Shown piece after piece: positions 1 through 9,200 of a stretch of 10,115 bases of DNA. This DNA is from Temnopleurus reevesii. Taxonomy: Eukaryota; Echinodermata; Echinoidea; Temnopleuroida; Temnopleuridae. Positions within the stretch are counted from its first letter, which is position 1; every line of letters begins with the position of its first letter. The position numbers and the translations under genes were made by a program. A model generated the notes under the pieces. The model saw only the letters and a list, made by a program, of their open reading frames with translations. It had not been told where the DNA came from and searched no databases. Location of the stretch: positions 1 through 10,115 of the forward strand of contig BQKZ01014271.1 of assembly GCA_036244855.1 (NCBI GenBank). The letters are read 5' to 3'.

Positions 1-202
1 ACTCAGAGATTTGTGGAGACAACCAGAGCTCAGTAACAGGTTGCATGATCTCAGCTATGAGGGCGCTCTGTCTCGTCCAGTCGTGAAGTCCATTGTTGAG
101 GAGTATGAGAGCCTCACTTAGAGTGACCCTCTCTAGTTGTGTCAGCTGGTCTGGATCAGCAACTAACGTCTTTACATGGGTGTAGATCTTCTCAAAGTGA
201 GG
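1..202 (-). CDS. XPO5: XPO5 exon n (cut by window edge)
   Basis: 202 bp are visible: 67 codons from phase 0 plus one base. The acceptor is cattctgtactgccag-like (ctgtactgccag) before CCTCAC; the donor lies before position 1. It encodes PHFEKIYTHVKTLVADPDQL, TQLERVTLSEALILLNNGLH, then DWTRQSALIAEIMQPVTELW and LSPQISE. It parallels human PNFDMLYNHVKQLLS, LMEALVLISN and LMAPVASIWLSQDM. It carries HEAT-repeat helices near the middle of the protein. Confidence 0.92.
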
Positions 203-3200
203 CTGGCAGTACAGAAATGTAAATACAGAAATGTAAATACAAACATTTTGAAGTGTTCTAGAATAAGTAGCATTGAGAATTAAATACAGTGATGCCAATT
301 GGAATCTATCAGAGGGTCTGAAAATCATCTAATATGTAATATATTGTACACAAAAATGCAATATTTATGGCCAAAAAAATAAAGTGCCAAAACCTAAATT
401 CAGGCTTTCACCAGAAAATGGGCATATCAGATATTAGAAAGGAGGATGTACAAAATGAACAATTTCTTTTAAATTTCATTTCTTTCATTTTGTTCCACAA
501 TCGGATGGTAAAATATGAAATAAACAGAAGATACCCTTGGTATGTTGTTCTATTTTACATTTTTGACATTATAGCTGTGATTGGTTTCACTGGGTCTCTT
601 GATTTAGTGGTGTCTACAACAGAAGTGTAGTTTTGTTTGTATAACCTTTATTTACCAAGAATCATTACATTATTGATAATGTACATAATAACACTTTATA
701 ATTCATTGGTTAAAACACAATCTACAATATAATCAACATCAATCACAAAAATATATACTACTTTCCTGAAGAAGAGATATAACAGAGATAAAATCACTGT
801 GTGAGGGTTTGGAGGCCAGTGTATGTTTGGTAACATTAGATGTTACATCATTACACTGGTACTATGTACCTCTGTATTACTCTATGGCTTAGTGAGGTGT
901 ACAGAGGCAGTGTGACAAACTAACAAAACGTTAGATGTCAGACTGCACAACAAGGACTCAACCTAGAATGTTACCTCAAAGCCAAGTTTGATCTGTAAGA
1001 ATTATCACCCAGATACAAATAAATAAACTCATCATTTCATAAGTTACTTCATTTCCTGAAGATTAAATAATGCATAGAAAAGGGTACCTATTATATCCAA
1101 CAGCCCACAAGTCAGGGCCCAGAAAAAATGACACTCCATATAAATTCATTAATTCATGAATATATAGCGCAACCCTGGAGACGTGCATGAATGATAACTA
1201 CAAAATAAGTCAAAAGCATTAAGAAGGTGGCAAAAAATTACTATAATAAGACATAGATGCCATTTGCTTGTGTGTGAATTTAGACAGAATTTATGTTTAC
1301 ATTCAATAAACAAGATGTGAGTAAGAGAATTCTACATTTTTGGAAAGTTAGGAAGCTTACAATAGCTCTTGTCGGCATAGATGTAACAGTAATCAAGTAA
1401 TGGGAAATTATTATTAATTCTGAGTGAGCAAGTCACATATCAAGACCTGATTTCTCCCAGAAGGAGAGGCTTGCCTGACATACCAGCATGAGATTTTGAT
1501 GGTCCCTACACATCTTGACCATGGCTGAGCAGGCGTGTCGTCTGACATTCTGCACGGATCGAGTCCTTGTCTTCTGAGAACATAGTAAAAACAAATTCAG
1601 TATTAGCTGCAAACCAATGCACAATACGCACAAGTAATAAATGTTATATGATTGATAGGTAATTCCTTTGTTATGTAGTACAATAATAGTTCTACTATAA
1701 TTCACAGTAGTGGAAAATCTTGCAGGTATGTTTCATATTGCATGTTGACACAAACATAAAGGATCTATGAACGTATTAGATTAGTACAACAAAACATATG
1801 TCGAGTTACAAAAAGTAAAATGTGAACAATCAAAGGGAACGTTGACAGGCTTGTTGTGTGAACACATGTGTCTAAAGAGTGCTTTTCTGAGCGTGAAAAC
1901 AAGACGATTACAATAGTGTTATCATTGGTAAATACTATTCAGTTGTGAATTTCCAACTTTCTAAAGTTGAAACAATATTCCAGCTTCACTCCTGCACCAA
2001 TACCCTTGCTTTATTAAATAAATTTACTTTACAGCTCTAAGAAAAGGAATTCTATTTCTACAACTCCCGAGTAACACAGGGATGCCTACCAAACACTGCA
2101 TTCTTTTTCACTGAAATGAGGGGTACAAATCTCTATAGATGTCAGTACGAAAACATTTGATACAAATCAAGATAAATAAGCCATACAATTCGCCAGGTGA
2201 GTCACTGTGGACCTAAAGAATTTGTTCTGGCAAAGAAGAGTGTTAAATAGACAATACCACTGGACAATTGAACGTTTTCCATGAAAACAGGTACGATCCA
2301 TTATGGTATAGTAATGTATGACATTGAGAGACATCTGCAGATCTTAGTATCCTCTTATGAAGCGAAAGAAGATATAAAAAGTAAGGAATACAGATTTTGG
2401 TTTGCATCTCTGGTAACATCAGCCATCATCCATAGAATAAAAACAAGCTTGCAAGTACTTTACCTTAGTCAGGCCAGGTAAGGAGAACACAGCTGCTCCA
2501 AACAACTATTGTTGACAAAGAGGGAGACAGTTGTAAGACAAATTATTAAAATAATAATGTGATGTAAACTGCATATTCACGAGTTATAGGGCATGTGTCC
2601 ATCAGAAACACGATTAAGGAAATTACTACGCTCAGCAATACCTCCGTTTGCAGGTCTTATCAAATCATTATCGGTCTTATCTAGAATAAAACAGATAAGT
2701 ACTCGGATTTTTCCAAATTTATTCAAAGATATATGATCTTACCAAGATTACTCCGAAAAATTTTCATAAAAAAACAGAACATTGCTTAACAAAAGTTCCA
2801 GAGGGAACACTTTATATCTAGTGTCACTTCATTCCCTTTCATAAACTTTCATTCAGCTCATACACAACTGAAGTCAATTTATAATAATTTGAGAATTCAT
2901 ATACCCGTAGCACAGTCACTCTGGCTATACTCTACTGCACTGTGAATTCTTGGCAAAAAAAGAAATGAGTGCCACTCCCGGAATAGCCATATGAACAGGA
3001 TGAGATAAGCAGGATATACAATTACATTTATTGTCAGCAAAAATCATAGATGTAATGGAAAGAATGATAATTGCTAGAAAACCATAATTATAGGTTTTAA
3101 TGAATGCCAGGAAATTGACGTGTAATGAAAATATACTAATTCTCAAGAAGACCCTATAATCAATTAGTTTTACCTTATCCAGTACACTTTCAACATGCTG

Positions 3201-6200
3201 CTTGGAATGATGCAGAACAGGAAAGAGGGTTGATATACAAGTCAGTTGATACGATAAGATCATTGGATCCTAGGACAAGAAAGAAGAGAGAAAACAAAAC
3301 AAGATATTGAGAGTGATAATGATACGTCCCAGTCACATAAAGGCCAAGATTCAACACAACCCTTTGTTCGAGGAAGTCAGTTTCCCTCCTAACCTTCAAT
3401 ATCAGAAAAATATTATTATCATTATTGCCATATATTGCACTATTCTACCTCAACCACAAGTATACCAAATATGCTTACCTCTATTTTTGAGTTGAGTGTT
3501 GCTTGTAGAAGTTCTACGGCCTGCTGGGTTGGGAGTTGATCTTTCTTGATGAGTGTTGTCATGACAACGTCTAGGTAACTTGACATTGCATCCCATTTAA
3601 TGGTAGATGGACTAGGCATTGTACATAATTCTTTACCTGAAAAACAAAATTATAATAAACAATTTTTTACACATTTCTGACACATATAAATCACAACCAA
3701 AAGGAAATTAATTGTACAAGATTGTTTTGCTTGAAAAATCATTAAAATGGAAAAAGGAAGAATTTACCTAAAACTACCAATCGATCCCTTAAAAAAAACA
3801 AAGAAGAATTCAGAAGATTAAATACTTATCCTGCTAATAACAATATGCATGCAATTTTCCATTCCAGTACAGTAATAATGGCAACAGTCACTACAATGTA
3901 CAAAATCAATAATAAAACTACATTCTAATACACTTTGCAGTAATGATGAGAAATAAGTTCATTCAGACAGTATTGCTGACTCTCCATAAGAAAATTCATT
4001 TTCTATTAACATACCTTCCTCTTTTTCCAAGGGAGCAGCCAAAAGTTCCTGCAACCAATGAGCTGCTATACTGAAAGTAGTCTCAGGGCAAAGACCCGTT
4101 GCAAACCTCAGGATCTCCAGCTGGTTATATCTGTGAGCTGCTTGGGAATAATGGTGATTTGGTGCATCCAAGTATAAATAATGGTCATATATGGTGGTCA
4201 AGCACCTCACAGTCTATATAAAGAATTCTAACCAATAATATTATTTGAAAAAGAAAATGTGAGCAAGCACATCATAATCTACAAGCAGATGCAGGACTGT
4301 TCAACACATTCTTTTTATGTTATAAAAAATTGTTTTGTATGTTAACAAAAATATATTTGAAGTTATAAAAAATGATACAGATAATTCTACCACTTTTTAG
4401 TGAATGAAGAGGGAAAATATCCATAATTCAGAAATACCAACCATTCCGGAATATGCTTGAGGTGAATTTCCAGGTTAATCCTAGGCTTTCATGACAAATG
4501 AAAGACTGAGAGTATGGTTATTGTTGGCACGTTTGCTCTTATTTTTGTTCTACTGTTACGTTATCCACATTTTCACTTTGACCTCATGTCCATTCCAATA
4601 TGCTGAGCATTCACATTCCATGATTTTATGCATAAATGACTATTTCATGACAACATTACAAACTTCCATCACTCTACACTGAAGTTCAAAAAAAAGAAAA
4701 ATATGCTATATAAGGACACAGGGACATGCCATGGCTATGTGTTATGCACTATACAAAAACTTATCAAATCTACCAAAGAACTCCAAGCTGATGCTAGGAC
4801 TGCATCTGGGAATACCGGTACTACAAACAAACAAAGAAGCAAATGTTCTACCTACATGAAAAGAACGTGATAAACTCCTCATCTGAGTCAAAATCAATTC
4901 TGGCATAGGCACATGATGGAGAGTCATTTCTTGATGGGAAGCCAAGCTGAAAACAGAAGGAATAAAAAAGATATTGGAAGATGAAGACAGAAAAGTAGTG
5001 GTTTCATATAAGTGAGGAGTCACCCCGTTCAATAAAAAGATAAGGTATCCACATTGCATATCCTTTTAGTATGGTCTGGGTGTTTGTCAAAATATATACA
5101 TCATTCTGTGGAATCTTTTATGCTAATTTGCAATTTCAAACCATTGTCATTATAGTTACCATAATTGGCAAAGTTGTCATAACACCAAATTTTATGCAAC
5201 AGCCCCAGGTGTGCATAACTTACATCCTTCACACCTATATCACAAATTCAAATTGATATTCAGAAATGAAAAAAAGCACTCCCTACCTTCTGAGATGTGT
5301 GTATAAATGTCTGACACAAGCTTGGAATGATGTCTAACACCACCTGAGTCTTTGACATGTACTCATGCTTGAGGAATGCCATTTTAAAACTTATGGAATG
5401 ACTCTCCCTAACTTTACCACAAAGTAACACAAACTAACAAAAGAAATGAGAGAAAGCACCCCCTACCTTCTGAGATGTGTGTATAAATGTCTGACACAAG
5501 CTTGGAATGATATCCAGCACGACCTGAGTCTTTGACATGTACTCATGCTTGAGGAACATCATCCAGCTGGCCGACGTGAGATGGCATACATGGGTACTGG
5601 CATGCTGTGTGAAGCTGAACAGGGTCTTCAGGTATGATGCAAGGTTATCGGGTGGCACGTATGCTTCTTTCTCTGCCGTCTGTTGGGTTTGAATTTGAAT
5701 TGAATTGAATAAGATTTGTATTTCCTTTTTTGAAAAACATAATAAACATAAGAAAATACAAGATAACAGAGGAAGAAATTAAAGGAGGTGAAGACCCTAA
5801 AACCATAGCTTGAGTTGGGGTCGCATTAACAAAAACAAACAAGAGACAAGCTATATAAATGGAATATAAGGAGCAGCATAATTTGGAGGATTGTGAGAAG
5901 AGTTCTCAGAGAGTGTAAAAAGCGCAATGGCTAAAATTAATACTATACATTTCTCAACATATTCAAATTAGATTCCCTGGCGACACTGAAGTACTTGTAC
6001 TGATTAAAATCTTTTTGTTATGAATTTTAGCCTTATTTGTCTGTTTAACAAGCTAATTTGAGAGTGAAGGTACAGGTTCCAAATCTTATTTCCATCTTTT
6101 TTTAAGTCTCCTTTCTTCTTAATAAGAGCGTAACATTAACTCTTCATTTAAAAAATAGAGATTTACCAGTTGCAAATCACTCACCCAAATTACACACATC

Positions 6201-9200
6201 TGTGTTCCTAGACCTGTCACAACCTGGCAAAGTTTTTTCACAAAGAGATGATTCTTTTCATCCAGACCAGCAATGCAAGCTTTCCTATAAATTAAAGTTT
6301 AAACATCCATTTCAATCATCTATCTGACAATTAAATCCCACAATGAAACAGATAAATATGCATATTCAAAATTATTTCTGTGCAATCACATTGATGAATA
6401 TCATAATTGTTTCTTTATTCACGTTACACACTTTAGCTTGTACAAACTACTCTTTCAGCAAGCTGGACATGACAGAATGTTAATTCTATCCCTCTACATT
6501 CTTACAAACAAGAATGCAGAACTTCCCCTTTTCGGGTATTTGACATGGCCCTTCAAGGGTGCAAACCAACAAACTTTCATTCATACCATATATATATACA
6601 CTGAAGGGGTTTGGAAATCCTTCAATTTTGTTTAAAATTAATAATCCTTCAAATTCTAAAAGATGAAATAACTTTCTCAAAAACAGCCCACAGGTGATAT
6701 TTGAGCCATAAATCCTCAATGGATATTTGTACTCACACAGCTGCATTGAAGAGTTCTGCCATAGCAACATCACAGAACAACACCATCAGTGGTTTCCTTT
6801 CTTCTATCTTCCCCTAAGCGGTAAAATTAACAAATTGTAATAAATGGTATGAAAAAAAAATGAAATAAGATATTAAAAAAATGAAATAAGATATTAACAT
6901 TGAGTAAATGAATGAAGATTAAAAAATACACATAAATCAGATAATAAATTAAACAAAAAATATTTCATGAATCAATATTGAAATGACATAATGAAAATAT
7001 TCAATCAATGCACTGCTTTAACAAAATACATAAAAATACACTTCACAAAGCAATAGGATACATTGTTGAGTTTCTACAAAATGTAAATCATGTACATAGT
7101 GGAAATGGGTATCCTAATCGCTTCAGGGTTTTCCTTACTCAACAAATCACATTTTATGGAGACTTATTGTAATCAATCACAACTATTCAGAACTCCCCCA
7201 ATTTCTAATGAATTGTTTTGCCTAACATGTGACGGGCCTGTCGTAACACAAAGAAACTATATAATTTGGAGTTAAATAGTCAAATGAGAATACCTTTCTG
7301 TGAACAATAAGTTGCAAGCACTCCGCAGCCAGCATCTTCAGCTCTTCATTTCCCAGTAATTTATAGAGAATAATGAGGAGTTTCTTCTCATCCTTGTACA
7401 GATGCTTGGCATCCATCCAGTCTACAAAGCCACAGAGGGTCAGAAGAGCTGTCTGGGTGACTTTCAATGCTGACATTGTCTGGAATGAAAGAGAATTTGA
7501 TAATACTTGTTACGTTTGGTATAAAATATAAAGAACATCGGATATGCCTGAAATTCAATGAAGGAAAACTAAGAATGCATCCATAGCAACACAAGTTAAG
7601 AGATCTAAGAGAGAATCTTACTTTGATATCTATCTTACTATGATATTATTTAAATCTACAATTTGTTTGGGATCTCCTTTTACAGACATCAATGTTGCAT
7701 ACACACTATTCTCAAGAAGCATATAGGATAACCAACACACAAACTTTTGATTTAACAAAATGATTCTGAAACACTCCACGACTTACCTCATTATCTTGAT
7801 GTGCAGAATTTGCCTGTCATAATAGAACGATAGAGGGACAGAGAGGGGGAAAGAATATCATACAGTAATTAAGCAATATCTCATATAATTTGCAAAACGT
7901 ATAAAATTGCTCTGCATCTAATCAGTGTACAAAATCGAACATTCAAGGAGTACAAACCCAGCAGTGTAAGTAGTTTATGCTGAAAATATGAATGTTAGGA
8001 TATCAATTGATATTTGATATATCTGATTTTCATTCATAGATGTAATCTACTATTAACTTTAGAACAGCTCTATACAAATCTACATTTTTCTATGAAATAT
8101 ATATATTTTTTGAATTTCTAATTTTAAGACTAAAAACTTTTCTTCTTCCAAAACTCTTTCATTTCTGCCAAAGGAGACCTTTTTCAAAGATATAATGCCT
8201 TATAAAAGAACCATCTTATTATTATTAAAATACGAAGTACAATGATATTTTTTTTTTTTTACCAAGGCCTGATATTTGTCAGAATACATCTCCAGAACTT
8301 TGAAGAGGAATGAGGATATCTGAGCCATGTTGGATAAGAGGGCTTGCCAGAGGTCCTTCCGCCGTCTCCCCTGCTGGACGTTGTGGAATGCGACAACATC
8401 TTCAACAAGTCTCAACAGGATGAGAAGAACCAGTTCAGTCTGACTCTCCTAGAGCAATAAAGAAAGGAAAATGATATATCTTTGTTACTTCCTGATTGTG
8501 ATTATGCAGTCAATCAATCAATGCAGGGAATATCTTTAATTTTAACATTTGATTAGCAGTTTTAGACATCAAGGAAATATTATCACCACTTTACTGAACA
8601 ATTCTATGTGAAAAAGTTGCTAATCAAAACAACTTTTGTGTAGCAATCCTGCCATATGTTGTGGAATCCTTTATACTCCCATGAGTAATACATTTACTTG
8701 GATATTTAACTTCTCGAGATTGGATAACAAATTAAGTAAACATTATCTCACAAAAAGAATGACAACACTGATCTATTTCATTTGTACCACTCATATTCAT
8801 CATTATTGTGAAGTATCAACAGAAACAAAGGTGGAATAGGCAATCTTGTAAAGTTTTGTAAGATATCTGCTTGTATCAAGCAAAAATATATCCTTAATTG
8901 GTACATGAGAATTCATGAGTGACAATCAATGTTGAAGAAAAATAATGTAATCAGTTTGTTGAGGACAGATGATTCTAAAAAGATATTACATGTATCTCTT
9001 TTATAAGTGATATATGAACGATCAACTATAAAAAAAAATAAATAAATAAATAAATACCGTAAATAAATAAATAAGTAACATTGCATTGGTAATGATGTAC
9101 AGCCAAGGTTAATCATTACTGGAGTGTGTCATCTGACAGCAAAAACCTACATAAGTCAGCAAAATGTAAGATTTGTTATTGTCTTTCCCTGAAACAAAAG

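Larger units (their letters stand above)
203..1483 (-). other. XPO5 intron m-n (1,281 bp)
   Basis: The longest intron fully in the window. It holds a 14-bp tandem duplication next to the acceptor (211-238) and a possible piggyBac remnant at about 384-627. Position 1141-1165 has an AT-rich inverted-repeat patch with the palindrome attcatgaat. Nothing recognisable was found in 640-1130 or 1200-1480. Confidence 0.85.
4947..5466 (-). other. XPO5 intron g-h (520 bp) with exon-fragment copy
   Basis: Runs from the donor of exon g to the acceptor of exon h. It contains the partial copy of exon g (5262-5376) with its own donor. The remainder (4947-5260) is AT-rich with no recognised feature. Confidence 0.85.

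Noticed and set aside
1141..1165. AT-rich palindrome around attcatgaat as a hairpin or regulatory element
   Set aside because: A short palindrome in AT-rich DNA is expected by chance; nothing nearby gives it a role.
2107..2150. Good pyrimidine tract and CAG (cccctcatttcag) as a possible acceptor of the exon between k and m
   Set aside because: The phase required there is 0 and the first codon would be TGA; the 2464-2505 microexon fits phase, donor and protein instead.
2198..2235. Candidate exon after cactcttctttgccag, encoding NKFFRST
   Set aside because: Weak resemblance to the missing KLFSSV segment, but the only phase-0 donor is poor (GTGACT); the 2464-2505 microexon matches without gaps.
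3307..3495. 62-codon plus-strand open frame overlapping exon j and intron j-k
   Set aside because: Antisense to a confirmed exportin-5 exon boundary; low-complexity Ile run and no recognisable motif.
4491..4682. 63-codon plus-strand open frame with a hydrophobic N-terminus resembling a signal peptide
   Set aside because: Hydrophobic frames are common by chance in AT-rich introns; there is no promoter, homology or composition shift to support a gene.
4742..5059. 105-codon minus-strand open frame over exon h
   Set aside because: It is in a different frame from the exportin-5 coding frame of exon h (4852-4946).
5434..5658. A single coding unit running from exon g through its donor to a stop at 5434-5436
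   Set aside because: The residues after the donor (GGAFSHFFC in frame) do not match exportin-5, while exon h continues the conserved protein in the same phase.
8913..9116. 67-codon minus-strand open frame rich in Tyr, Leu, Phe and Ile
   Set aside because: It arises from the AAAT microsatellite and AT-rich intron; no domain and no splice support.
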